From contig CAVWEN010000002.1 of the NCBI GenBank assembly GCA_963754045.1, positions 744,001-808,000 on the forward strand: DNA of 64,000 nt. The letters run 5' to 3'. A program made the position numbers and the translations under genes. Source of the stretch: JALZKA01 sp963754045 (GTDB taxonomy: Bacteria > Actinomycetota > Thermoleophilia > Solirubrobacterales > 70-9). The notes below the pieces were generated by a model. That model did no database searches. It was not told the origin of the DNA and worked only from the letters and a program-made list of their open reading frames with translations. Within the stretch, counting starts at the first letter, position 1. Each line of letters opens with the position of its first letter. This document shows, piece after piece, positions 8,719 to 16,941 of the stretch.

Positions 8719-9476
8719 ACCGGATTTGGCACTTCGATGAACTCGTGCTCGATGCGGAAATGAGCCGCCACCAAATCGCCCAGGCGCCGCACGCCAAACG
8801 TCTCGGTCGCGTAGTGCCCGGCGGCGATGAAGTGGATGGCGCCCTCGGAGGCCTCCGCCATCGCATGCTCCGCGGGCTCGCCCGTGATGAAGGCGTCCAG
8901 GCCCTGAGCGATGGCGTCCCCAAGCGACGACGCGGCGGCGCCGGAGACGATGCCGACCCGGACGACGGACGACGGTCCGGCGCCCTGCACCAGTGGCTCC
9001 CGGCCGGTCAGGGCGCCAAGGCGCGTAACCAGCTCTTCCGCGCCCAGCGGCCGCGGCGCTCGCGCCACCACTCCCACCGCGCGGCCCTTGGCCATCCCAA
9101 GGTCGCCGTTCTCGAGGTTCAGCTCCAGTGCTGAGGCGATCAGGGCGTTGTTGCCGATCTCGCGGTGGGCATCGAGGGGGAGGTGGTAGCCGGCGACAGA
9201 GAGGTTCGATCCCAGCGCCAGCCGCAGCCGTGCCGCCATGGGCTCCGAAAGCGAGCGTGGGTGGAAATCCCAGAACAGGCCGTGGTGCACGATCACGAGC
9301 TGCGCGCCGGCGGCGACGGCGCGTTCCAGCAGCTCGAGGTGAGCGGAGACGCCGGTCACGACCTTGGTCACCTCGGCCGAGCCGGGAACCTGCAGGCCGT
9401 TGGGGCCGTAGTCGGGCCACGCGCTGACGTCGAGCAGCTCGTCGCAGAAGGAGATGATCTCGTCGCGTGATGCCAT
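8715..9476 (-). CDS. Nif3-like dinuclear metal-centre hexameric protein (YbgI/YqfO family)
   Basis: Nif3 family proteins form toroidal hexamers with a two-metal site; the biological substrate is not settled, and GTP cyclohydrolase 1 type 2 is a database name only. The protein (253 aa from the ATG at 9476) has the family metal-ligand segments: LVIVHHGLFWDF (His-His), the loop GYHLPLDAH, and the C-terminal AAGHYATETFGV (His and Glu). The open frame extends upstream to 9608, but those codons overlap the divergent gene and are not family-like, so the internal ATG is preferred. It starts 25 bp from the divergent 76-aa gene. Confidence 0.92.
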   Translation of the reverse strand: MASRDEIISFCDELLDVSAWPDYGPNGLQVPGSAEVTKVVTGVSAHLELLERAVAAGAQLVIVHHGLFWDFHPRSLSEPMAARLRLALGSNLSVAGYHLPLDAHREIGNNALIASALELNLENGDLGMAKGRAVGVVARAPRPLGAEELVTRLGALTGREPLVQGAGPSSVVRVGIVSGAAASSLGDAIAQGLDAFITGEPAEHAMAEASEGAIHFIAAGHYATETFGVRRLGDLVAAHFRIEHEFIEVPNPV

Positions 9477-9501
9477 GGCGCAGTCGCCTACATTAGGCCG
9501 A

Positions 9502-9732
9502 ATGTCCGAGACCTTCCTCCGTTCGCTGATGGACACCGAGCTGTACTCGATCGGTGCGTACTTCTGCGACGCCCACCCTGAACTGGTCGACGAGGTGGTG
9601 GCCCGCACCGGCGAGATCGAGAGCGCCGGGCTGGAGGCGTTCGCCGCCGAGTCCGGGCGGCCGATCGAAGAAGTCTTCGAGACGCTTTTGACGGGCCTCG
9701 CCGTGCGCTATTACAAGGCCGTAGCCGGTTGA
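9502..9732 (+). CDS. Small hypothetical protein (76 aa)
   Basis: I do not recognise this family. The ATG at 9502 begins a predicted all-helical, acidic protein (SETFLRSLMDTELYSIG at the start; EEVFETLLTGLAVRYYK near the end) without signal peptide, membrane segment or cofactor motif. It has a single cysteine. It diverges from the nif3-like gene and lies 19 bp upstream of the DsbA-fold gene, so the two may be co-transcribed. An in-frame ATG at 9454 would overlap nif3 and is less likely. Confidence 0.6.
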   Translation: MSETFLRSLMDTELYSIGAYFCDAHPELVDEVVARTGEIESAGLEAFAAESGRPIEEVFETLLTGLAVRYYKAVAG

Positions 9733-9751
9733 CTTCGTCGTTGTCGCTCCG

Positions 9752-10471
9752 GTGAACCCGCTTTCGGGACAAGTCGTTCGCCAGAGCCCCTGGTGGCCGC
9801 GGGTCTTCCTCGGCGTCGTGTTCGCCGTCGTCGTGGGCTCGATCATCTCGATCTCCGTCGGCGACGGCGGGCCCGAGGCGATCGAGGTGGAGGCCGTCAA
9901 CGACGTCGTGACCTTCTATGCCGCTCTGCGTCAGGACGAAGCCCGGCTTGGCGACCCCGACGCCCCGGTCCAGGTAGAGCTCTTCACCGACCTTCGCTCG
10001 ACCCAGAGCGCCGAGTTTCAGCGCGAGGTGGTTGACGCCCTGGTCGAAGAGTACGTGCGCGACGGTCGGGTCCAGATCGACATGCGACACCGTTCGGTTG
10101 CAGGCTCGGAGATCACCCTGCCGGCCGTGGCGGCAACCGCAGCCGGTGAGCAGGGGCGTCAGTGGCAATTCGCCGACCTTGTGCTGCGAAATCTCGATCG
10201 TGCCGGGCCCAGCGACGTAAACGACGAGTTCCTGCTTGAGATCGCCGACGCCCTGCGCGGCACCACCCGCGACTTCGAGGTGGAGGAGTGGGAGCGTGCC
10301 TTCAACTCACCCGAAGCCAGGGAGGCGCCCGCCGCCGACGGTGAGCTTGCCACCGAGTTGCGGTTGCCCGCGCAGCCTGCACTGGCCGTAACCGGACCGG
10401 GCGGCAGCGACACACTGGAGGACGAGCCGAGCCTCGAGGAGGCGCGGGCGGCGATCGAGGCGGCGCTTTAG
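9752..10471 (+). CDS. Membrane-anchored DsbA/thioredoxin-fold protein without active-site cysteines
   Basis: This is a 239-aa protein with one N-terminal transmembrane anchor (about residues 17-37) and an extracytoplasmic DsbA-like domain. The family entry motif is clear (LGDPDAPVQVELFTDLRS), but where DsbA-type proteins have CPxC this one has Ser83-Thr-Gln-Ser86, and there is no cysteine anywhere in the protein. The cis-proline segment is retained as QPALAVTG near residue 213. It therefore cannot do thiol-disulfide exchange and may be a chaperone-like or binding derivative (inference). The start is a GTG. The stop overlaps the convergent VTT gene by 3-4 nt. Confidence 0.78.
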   Translation: MNPLSGQVVRQSPWWPRVFLGVVFAVVVGSIISISVGDGGPEAIEVEAVNDVVTFYAALRQDEARLGDPDAPVQVELFTDLRSTQSAEFQREVVDALVEEYVRDGRVQIDMRHRSVAGSEITLPAVAATAAGEQGRQWQFADLVLRNLDRAGPSDVNDEFLLEIADALRGTTRDFEVEEWERAFNSPEAREAPAADGELATELRLPAQPALAVTGPGGSDTLEDEPSLEEARAAIEAAL

Positions 10472-11142
10472 ACGCTCTCGCGTTGCGGATCTCCGAAGAG
10501 GCCACGGAGGCGATGAGTGAGCGCGAGGAGCGCCAGGCAGCCCCCGATCACGACGATCACCACGGGATCGGTCAGCTCGATTCCCTCCAGGCGAGTCCCG
10601 AAGTACACGAAGAGCGCGGTGATCGGGATATAGCCGATTGCTGTCGTCCAGGCGAAGCGCCCGAACGGCACACGCGTGGCTCCCGCGACGTAGGAAAATA
10701 GGCTGAACGGCACGATCGGCACCAGCCTGGCAGCAAGCAGCAGACTCACCCCTCCGGTTGCGATGCCGCGCTCGACTCGGACGAACCGCCTCTCGCCAAT
10801 GAAGCTATAGAGCAACGGACGCGCCGCCTTGCGGCCGATGACGTAGGCGAGCATTCCCTGCAGCGTCCAGCCGACCATCCCCAGCGCCAGCGCTAGCCAG
10901 AAGCCGTAGACGAAGCCCGCAGCCGCGTTGACGATCTCCGTGGGGTACCAGACGAATGTGTGAACGAGGATCAGCACACCGAGGATCAGGGCGCCTTCCA
11001 CCCCCAGACCACGGAGGTCCTCGCGCAGGGCGCCGGTGTCACCAGAGAGCGCGTCGCCCACGGCGTCGCGCAGTGGGTCGATCGCCAGCACGAGCGCGGC
11101 CAGGGCAGCGATCCCGGCGAGGGTGAGCGCGATCGCCTTCAC
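10468..11142 (-). CDS. TVP38/TMEM64 (VTT/DedA-superfamily) membrane protein
   Basis: This is an integral membrane protein of 224 aa with about six hydrophobic segments. It contains the VTT domain core: FVYGFWLALALGMVGWTLQG followed by AYVIGRKAARP, and the downstream block LLAARLVPIVPFSLFSYVAG that is diagnostic of the family. Family members are linked to lipid scrambling and envelope homeostasis; no specific substrate can be read here. The GTG start at 11142 places a short hydrophobic helix first. It stands 69 bp downstream of the USP-like gene on the same strand. Confidence 0.88.
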   Translation of the reverse strand: MKAIALTLAGIAALAALVLAIDPLRDAVGDALSGDTGALREDLRGLGVEGALILGVLILVHTFVWYPTEIVNAAAGFVYGFWLALALGMVGWTLQGMLAYVIGRKAARPLLYSFIGERRFVRVERGIATGGVSLLLAARLVPIVPFSLFSYVAGATRVPFGRFAWTTAIGYIPITALFVYFGTRLEGIELTDPVVIVVIGGCLALLALTHRLRGLFGDPQRESV

Positions 11143-11211
11143 CTGGCCAGTATGGCCAGCCCAAACGTCCGTCAGGCTCCGCTTGGCGGTGACTCTCAGA
11201 CGACCGCCGGG

Positions 11212-12060
11212 TCAGATGACGATGATCGCGATAATCGCGATCAGGGTGCCCACCAGCGAGAAGCGGGCAAAGAATCGGTCCCAGCCGCCGCGATAGCCGA
11301 CGCTCTGGAACAGGGTCAGAGCGACGACGTGGGCCACGTTGATCAGTGCCATCGCGCCGGCGATCAGCAGCTCGGCGGTGTTCGAGTTCGGATCGCGGCT
11401 GCTCTCGGATACGCCGGGCGAGTCGCCCGCGGCGAGCGCGAACATCACGATCGTCCCGATGATCGCCACCGCGATCCCGGCCAGGTCTCGCACGGAGAAG
11501 CGAGGCATGTTCTTCGATGGCTCGATCTCCGCGTCCGAGGCTGGATCGGGCTCGCCGTCAGAGCGCTCGGCATCGATCGAGTCCCCCTCCGGGTCGATCG
11601 TTACGTGCAGGATCGGTCGCGCGAAGCGCTGCCTGGCGCGGTCGAACAGATCACCTTCGAGCCACCGGCCCTCGTCTTCCGGGTGGGTGACGATCAGGAT
11701 CTCGTCGGCCGGAAACTCTCTTAGCGCATCCTCGATCGCGAGGACAGGGTCGGAGTCGCCGATGCGGCCATCTATCGCCGGGCCACCCTCACCGATGTCG
11801 TCGAGTGACGAGCCGAGCCTCTGCTCAGCCCCCTCTCGCGCCTCGTCGACGTCGCCCATCGCGTGCTTGAGTCCGGACTCCGCCAGGGCCGGCGCCACCA
11901 CGCGTACCTCGTGGTTGCGGCCGTCGGCCCGGGCCTTGATCTCCTCGCGCACCGGGCCTCCGACGTGCTCGTCGGCTGCGATTACGAGCAGGCGAAAGAC
12001 GTCATCGTCACGGGTAGGGGGAAGGTCTACGACAGGTTTGGCCGCGCCGGTGGATTCCAT
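11212..12060 (-). CDS. USP-like cytosolic domain fused to three C-terminal membrane helices
   Basis: The 282-aa protein begins at the ATG at 12060; the frame stays open to 12234 but that extension runs through the tRNA-Pro gene. Residues about 20-165 have the alternating strand/helix pattern of universal stress protein-like domains: FRLLVIAADEHVGGPVREEI, VRVVAP, DEILIVTHPE, RPILHVTI. A charged linker follows and then three hydrophobic helices (about 190-280; VRDLAGIAVAIIGTIVMFAL, ELLIAGAMALINVAHVVAL, FSLVGTLIAIIAIIVI). The function is unknown. The combination suggests a membrane-tethered nucleotide-sensing or stress protein, which is inference. Confidence 0.7.
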   Translation of the reverse strand: MESTGAAKPVVDLPPTRDDDVFRLLVIAADEHVGGPVREEIKARADGRNHEVRVVAPALAESGLKHAMGDVDEAREGAEQRLGSSLDDIGEGGPAIDGRIGDSDPVLAIEDALREFPADEILIVTHPEDEGRWLEGDLFDRARQRFARPILHVTIDPEGDSIDAERSDGEPDPASDAEIEPSKNMPRFSVRDLAGIAVAIIGTIVMFALAAGDSPGVSESSRDPNSNTAELLIAGAMALINVAHVVALTLFQSVGYRGGWDRFFARFSLVGTLIAIIAIIVI

Positions 12061-12139
12061 CGCCGCCCCGGCTACCCGGCGGTAACGCCGCGTAACCCGC
12101 TGGGCGAAAAAGCGTCGCCTGCGATACTTGCGGCCGCCT

Positions 12140-12213
12140 CGGGGCGTGGCGCAGCCTGGTAGCGCGCACCGTTCGGGTCGGTGAGGTCCCCGGTTCGAAT
12201 CCGGGCGCCCCGA
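12140..12213 (+). tRNA. tRNA-Pro (anticodon CGG)
   Basis: A full cloverleaf can be drawn: acceptor stem CGGGGCG pairing with CGCCCCG, D arm closed by GCGC/GCGC, anticodon stem CACCG/CGGTG around loop TTCGGGT (anticodon CGG), and T arm CCCGG-TTCGAAT-CCGGG. Discriminator base A follows at 12213; CCA is not encoded. It reads proline CCG codons, which are frequent here. Confidence 0.97.
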
Positions 12214-12268
12214 TTGCCTTCGACCCACCGTCACCGCCGATCAGGCACCGGCCTAAGATCGGTGCTGG

Positions 12269-14452
12269 ATGCGGGGACGCCGGACTCTTTCGATCGTGTT
12301 CGTAGCGGCCCTGGCGGGGGGTAGTGCCGTCGCGGCCGCCTTTGCCTGGGACTCTCAGGTCGATCGTGCTGATCGAAAGAACCGTGAGCAGGCTGGAGTC
12401 GTCGCCGCCGGCGCCCGCGCCGCTGTGGTGCAGATCACCGACACCATGCGGGCTGGTGAAGCAATCGTTGATGACAACGGGCGCATGCCGCCGGATCGGT
12501 TTGGAGCCTTTACGCGGGAGGTGCTGCGGCGGTCGTCCTTTCCGGCGCTCGCTTGGGCCCCGCATGTGGATGGCGCCGACCGCGCTGCTTACGAGCGGCG
12601 CGCCGGCAACGAGATTCAGGAGTTCAAGAATGCGGACCGGCTTGGTCCGCGCCAGGATGCAAAGCGCTACCTGCCGATCGAGTTGATCGAGCCGCCGAGC
12701 GCCCGCCGCTCGTTCGCCCTCGGTTACGACCTGCTCTCCACCCGCGAGCGCGCGGAGGCGCTCGAGGCGGCGCTCGAGATCGGGGACCCCGCACTCAGCC
12801 CACCGCTGCGCACCCTGCTCGAGCGTGAGAGCGGTGCAGCGGTGGTGGATCCGTTGTACGACCGGGGAGCACCCACGCGGAGGCCTGACCAGCGCCGCGC
12901 CGCGCTGATCGGAGTTCTTGTCGCTGGCATTTCGGGAGATGCCATCGCGCGTGCTGTGCGCACACAGGCCGGGGTCCAGGGTCCGGTCTCGATCACGGAC
13001 GGCAGTCGGATCATCGTCGCTGAGCCCGGGCTGGACGATGCCGTCAGCTTCACGATCGCGGTGTTGGGCAGGCGCTGGACGGTCTCGAGTCCGCGAGCTA
13101 GCGAGCCGAGCCCGGCAAGCGCGTTGGCGTTCGGCGCGGGCGGCATTGCGATCACCCTGCTGGCCTCCGGGCTGCTGTGGGCGGCGGGACGGCGGGAGCG
13201 TGACCTCGCCCGACGCCGGGCCGACGCCGAGCGGCGCGCAGCCCGCGACTCGCTGATGACCCGGATCGCCGAGAAGGTGGAGGTGGAGGTGGGCTTCGAG
13301 GAGCGGCTTGGCGCCCTGGCCCGAACCATGGTGCCGGCGGTTGGCGACGTCTGCGTAGTGCACGCGGTGACCGCGTCCGGCGCCGTGCGACGGGCGGGAG
13401 TGGCCGCCGTCGATCCCGGTGTGGAACAAGAGCTGAGAGACCTGGCTGCGGTGCCATTGACCAGCCCGGTCTACGCGGCGATCGAGAGCGGCGAGCCGGT
13501 GCTCTACACCCGCTTTGCCGGGGGCGGCATGGACACACCGCCCACCGTCGCCGGAATCACCGGGGTCCGGTCGAACATGATCGTGCCGCTGGTCGCAAGG
13601 GAGCAGGTGCTGGGGACGCTCTCGCTCAGCGTGCTGCACTCAACTGGGCGTGACGCATTCAGCCGGGAAGACCTCGCCTTCGCGACGGAGGTGGCGTCCC
13701 ATGCCGCGGTAGCGCTCGACAACGCGCGGCTCTACGAGCAGCAACTGGGCATCGCCCAGGTTCTTCAGAGAGCATTGCTTCCGAGGTCGCTGCCGCGTGT
13801 GGAGGGGGCGGAAGTGGCCGCGAGCCACCGGCCCGGGCTGGCATGGGCCGAGATGGGCGGCGATTTCTACGACCTGTTCCAGGTAAACGGCCACTGGATG
13901 GCCGTTGTCGGCGATGTCTGCGGCAAGGGCCCCGAGGCGGCCGCGATGACCGCGCTGGTACGCCACACCTTGCGGGCGACCGCCGGCGAGGGTGCGCCGG
14001 AGGCCGTGCAACGGGTGCACGAGGCGATCAAGACGTCAGGAGAGACCACCTACTGCACGCTTTGCTGTGCCGAGATCGAGGCCCACGGCAACGGCCTGAG
14101 GGCGAAGGTTGTGACCGCCGGTCACCCGGAGCCGAGGGTCGTTACCAGGGCCGGCGGCGTGCGCCGCCTCGACGTCACGGGTCCGCTTGTCGGCGCCTTC
14201 GACGCTCCGTGCTTCGAGGCGCAGGAACTCGACCTAGCCCAAGGCGACCTCCTGTTCATGTGCTCGGACGGAATACCCGAGGCTCGCCACGGCACGGAGG
14301 TCTTCGGCGACGTTCGGCTCGAGCGTTTGTTGGGCAAGCTTGCCTCGTTGCCGGCCGAGTTGTTGATCGAGCGGCTCGAGGCCGAGATCGTAAATTTCGT
14401 CGAGGGCAGACCACGCGACGACCTCGCTCTCTTCGCCCTGCGGGCGAACTGA
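12269..14452 (+). CDS. CHASE-GAF-SpoIIE (PP2C) sensor phosphatase
   Basis: This is a 727-aa membrane sensor with serine phosphatase output. The order is: membrane helix (about 8-26), extracellular CHASE-like domain (about 45-260, with FPALAWAPHVDGADRAAYERR), second helix (about 288-308), GAF domain (about 335-490, ending in EVASHAAVALDNARLYEQQ), then a PP2C/SpoIIE domain (about 500-725). In the last, GGDFYDLF, GDVCGKGPEAAAMTA, MCSDGIPEA and DDLALFALR hold the metal-binding aspartates. Such phosphatases (RsbU/RsbP type) dephosphorylate anti-anti-sigma factors. The next gene, 40 bp on, is a SigB/SigF-type sigma factor, which supports a role in a partner-switching stress response. The usual RsbV and RsbW genes are not adjacent. 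Confidence 0.92.
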   Translation: MRGRRTLSIVFVAALAGGSAVAAAFAWDSQVDRADRKNREQAGVVAAGARAAVVQITDTMRAGEAIVDDNGRMPPDRFGAFTREVLRRSSFPALAWAPHVDGADRAAYERRAGNEIQEFKNADRLGPRQDAKRYLPIELIEPPSARRSFALGYDLLSTRERAEALEAALEIGDPALSPPLRTLLERESGAAVVDPLYDRGAPTRRPDQRRAALIGVLVAGISGDAIARAVRTQAGVQGPVSITDGSRIIVAEPGLDDAVSFTIAVLGRRWTVSSPRASEPSPASALAFGAGGIAITLLASGLLWAAGRRERDLARRRADAERRAARDSLMTRIAEKVEVEVGFEERLGALARTMVPAVGDVCVVHAVTASGAVRRAGVAAVDPGVEQELRDLAAVPLTSPVYAAIESGEPVLYTRFAGGGMDTPPTVAGITGVRSNMIVPLVAREQVLGTLSLSVLHSTGRDAFSREDLAFATEVASHAAVALDNARLYEQQLGIAQVLQRALLPRSLPRVEGAEVAASHRPGLAWAEMGGDFYDLFQVNGHWMAVVGDVCGKGPEAAAMTALVRHTLRATAGEGAPEAVQRVHEAIKTSGETTYCTLCCAEIEAHGNGLRAKVVTAGHPEPRVVTRAGGVRRLDVTGPLVGAFDAPCFEAQELDLAQGDLLFMCSDGIPEARHGTEVFGDVRLERLLGKLASLPAELLIERLEAEIVNFVEGRPRDDLALFALRAN

Positions 14453-14456
14453 CGTA

Positions 14457-14482
14457 GTTTCAAAATTTGAAGACGGGGGTAC
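14457..14482 (+). promoter_or_regulatory. SigB/SigF-type promoter (GTTT ... GGGTAC) for the sigma factor gene
   Basis: GTTT at 14457-14460 and GGGTAC at 14477-14482 are 16 bp apart, the arrangement of promoters read by SigB/SigF holoenzymes. The predicted transcription start falls only a few bases before the ATG at 14493, so the transcript would be nearly leaderless. This fits positive autoregulation by the encoded sigma factor. Confidence 0.6.
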
Positions 14483-14492
14483 GGATGAGGCC

Positions 14493-15359
14493 ATGAGTGA
14501 TGCGCCCATCCATGTCGCGCCGGAAGAGCAGCTGCTGCTCGACTACGTGCGAGAGCCGAAGCCCGCCCTCGAGGAGGAGCTCGTTCGCAGGTTCATGCCA
14601 CTCGCCCGTTCGCTGGCGCTTCGTTATCGAGGCGGTTCCGAGCCGAACGACGACTTGATCCAAGTCGCGAGTCTCGCCTTGGTCAAGGCGTTGCGTCGCT
14701 ACGACCCCGAACGCGGTCGCCGGTTCGCCGCTTTCGCGGCGCCAACCATCCTGGGCGAGCTCAGGCGCCACTTCCGGGATCGCTCGTGGCGCTTGCACAT
14801 GCCTCGCAGCCTGCAGGAGCGGATGCTCGCGGTGGAGCGGGCCGCCGGTGAGCTGACCGACGAATTCGGCAGCTCTCCAAGCGTGGCCCAGATCAGCGAG
14901 CGCCTGGGAGCGTCGCAGGAAGAGGTGCTCGACGCGATGCACGCGCGTGCATCGCAGCGCGCGATGTCGCTTGATGCGCCGGTGTCCCGCGAGGACGCAG
15001 AGGCAATGCCGATGTTGGAGACGGTGGGCGCGGTGGACCCCGGTTACGACGACGTCGAGTCGCAGCTCGCGGTGGAGCTGTGCTCCGACCTGACCGACCG
15101 CGAGCGTGCAGTCCTAGAGATGCGGTTCTCCGAGGATCTCACCCAGTCTGAGATCGGCGAGCGCCTCGGCGTTTCCCAGATGCAGGTGTCGCGAATCGTA
15201 CGCCGCGCACTCGCCAAGATGCTCGAGGCCGTCCAGGGAGACGAGTCGCCCGACGGCAAGCGCACCTACGAGGACATAACCCCCGACGCCCGTTTCCCGC
15301 GCGGGCGCGCACGACGTCGTGACGAACCCGAGGACGCTTCACTAGCTTCCGCTGGGTGA
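14493..15359 (+). CDS. RNA polymerase sigma factor, SigB/SigF/SigG subfamily
   Basis: This is a 288-aa group 3 sigma factor. Region 2 is clear (DDLIQVASLALVKALRRYDP, then FAAFAAPTILGELRRHFRD, and RSWRLHMPRSLQ). Region 3 follows (PSVAQISERLGASQEEVLDA), and region 4 carries a helix-turn-helix (LTQSEIGERLGVSQMQVSRI). There is a C-terminal tail of about 40 charged residues. These features place it with the general-stress and sporulation sigma group rather than ECF factors. The CHASE-GAF-SpoIIE phosphatase lies upstream. Its own promoter looks SigB/SigF-dependent. The stop overlaps the GTG of the epimerase gene (GTGA), so that gene is coupled. Confidence 0.94.
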   Translation: MSDAPIHVAPEEQLLLDYVREPKPALEEELVRRFMPLARSLALRYRGGSEPNDDLIQVASLALVKALRRYDPERGRRFAAFAAPTILGELRRHFRDRSWRLHMPRSLQERMLAVERAAGELTDEFGSSPSVAQISERLGASQEEVLDAMHARASQRAMSLDAPVSREDAEAMPMLETVGAVDPGYDDVESQLAVELCSDLTDRERAVLEMRFSEDLTQSEIGERLGVSQMQVSRIVRRALAKMLEAVQGDESPDGKRTYEDITPDARFPRGRARRRDEPEDASLASAG

Positions 15360-16294
15360 AGGTCTTTGTCGCCGGCGCGACTGGTGCGATCGGGCGACCG
15401 CTCGTTCGCAAGCTGATCGCAGCTGGACACGAAGTGACGGGGATGACCCGCTCGGCGGAGCGGGGCGAAGAGCTACGAGCGGTGGGGGGACGACCCGCGC
15501 TCTGCGACGTCTACGACGCGGACGCGGTGCGTGACTCGGTTGTGTCGGCAGGCGCCGATGCGGTGGTGCACCAGCTCACCGCGCTGCCGGCCGTACTCGA
15601 TATGCGTCGCGCGGATCTCTACGAGGAGACGAACCGGCTTCGCACCGAGGGTTCTGCGAACCTGTTGGCGGCCGCTGACGCCGCTGGAGCCACCCGTTTC
15701 GTCGCCCAGAGCATCGCCTTCGCATATGAGCCCGAGGGCGATTGGGTCAAGGGCGAGAACGCCCCTCTGATGCGTAAGGCGGTGGGTCCGTTTGCCGGGG
15801 CGGTGAAGGCGCTTGGGAGGTTGGAGGGGGACACGCTGGGCGCCGGTGGGGTGGTTCTGCGCTACGGGAACTTCTACGGCCCCGGGACCTTCTACGCACC
15901 CGACGGCCACTTCGCGCGGGAGGCAGCACGCCGCCGGCTACCCGTGGTGGGAAGGGGGACTGGACGGTTCTCGTTCATCCACGTCGAGGACGCCGCCGAG
16001 GCCACCGTTGCAGCCATCGAGGCGCCTGATGCGAGCGGCGTCTTCAACGTCACCGACGACGAGCCCGCGCCGATGCATGACTGGATTCCCGGCTACGCGA
16101 AGGCGATCGGCGCCCCGAGGCCGCTGCGGATTCCGCGCTGGCTCGCGGCGATCGCAGCAGGACGCTTGGTCGCCGACATGGCGGTGACGCTGCGTGGCGC
16201 GAGCAACGCCCGCGCGCGAGCCGAGCTGGGCTGGCGGCCGCTGCGCCCGACCTGGCGCGAGGGGTTCGCCGAGTTGGCGGACTCACCGGGGTAA
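15356..16294 (+). CDS. NAD(P)-dependent epimerase/dehydratase family protein (atypical extended SDR)
   Basis: This is a 312-aa Rossmann-fold protein. The cofactor loop is VAGATGAIGRPLV (GxxGxxG). The sugar-nucleotide epimerase features VLRYGNFYGPG and FSFIHVEDAAEAT are present. The usual catalytic YxxxK is not evident: the expected place reads FAGAVKALGRLE, with the lysine but no tyrosine four residues earlier. It is therefore an atypical SDR whose substrate cannot be assigned. The GTG start overlaps the sigma-factor stop, so it is likely in the sigma operon and may respond to stress. Confidence 0.85.
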   Translation: MKVFVAGATGAIGRPLVRKLIAAGHEVTGMTRSAERGEELRAVGGRPALCDVYDADAVRDSVVSAGADAVVHQLTALPAVLDMRRADLYEETNRLRTEGSANLLAAADAAGATRFVAQSIAFAYEPEGDWVKGENAPLMRKAVGPFAGAVKALGRLEGDTLGAGGVVLRYGNFYGPGTFYAPDGHFAREAARRRLPVVGRGTGRFSFIHVEDAAEATVAAIEAPDASGVFNVTDDEPAPMHDWIPGYAKAIGAPRPLRIPRWLAAIAAGRLVADMAVTLRGASNARARAELGWRPLRPTWREGFAELADSPG

Positions 16295-16335
16295 GCTCGA
16301 GCGAGCGAGGAATCAAGCAAGAAAAGGAGCCCACG

Positions 16336-16937
<602 letters not shown>

Positions 16938-16941
<4 letters not shown>

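Noticed and set aside
12061..12234. Upstream extension of the USP-like gene
   Set aside because: The frame crosses the tRNA-Pro gene; the internal ATG at 12060 begins the domain.
12008..13639. 543-aa minus-strand frame
   Set aside because: It runs through the tRNA-Pro gene and antisense to the phosphatase; composition is low-complexity.
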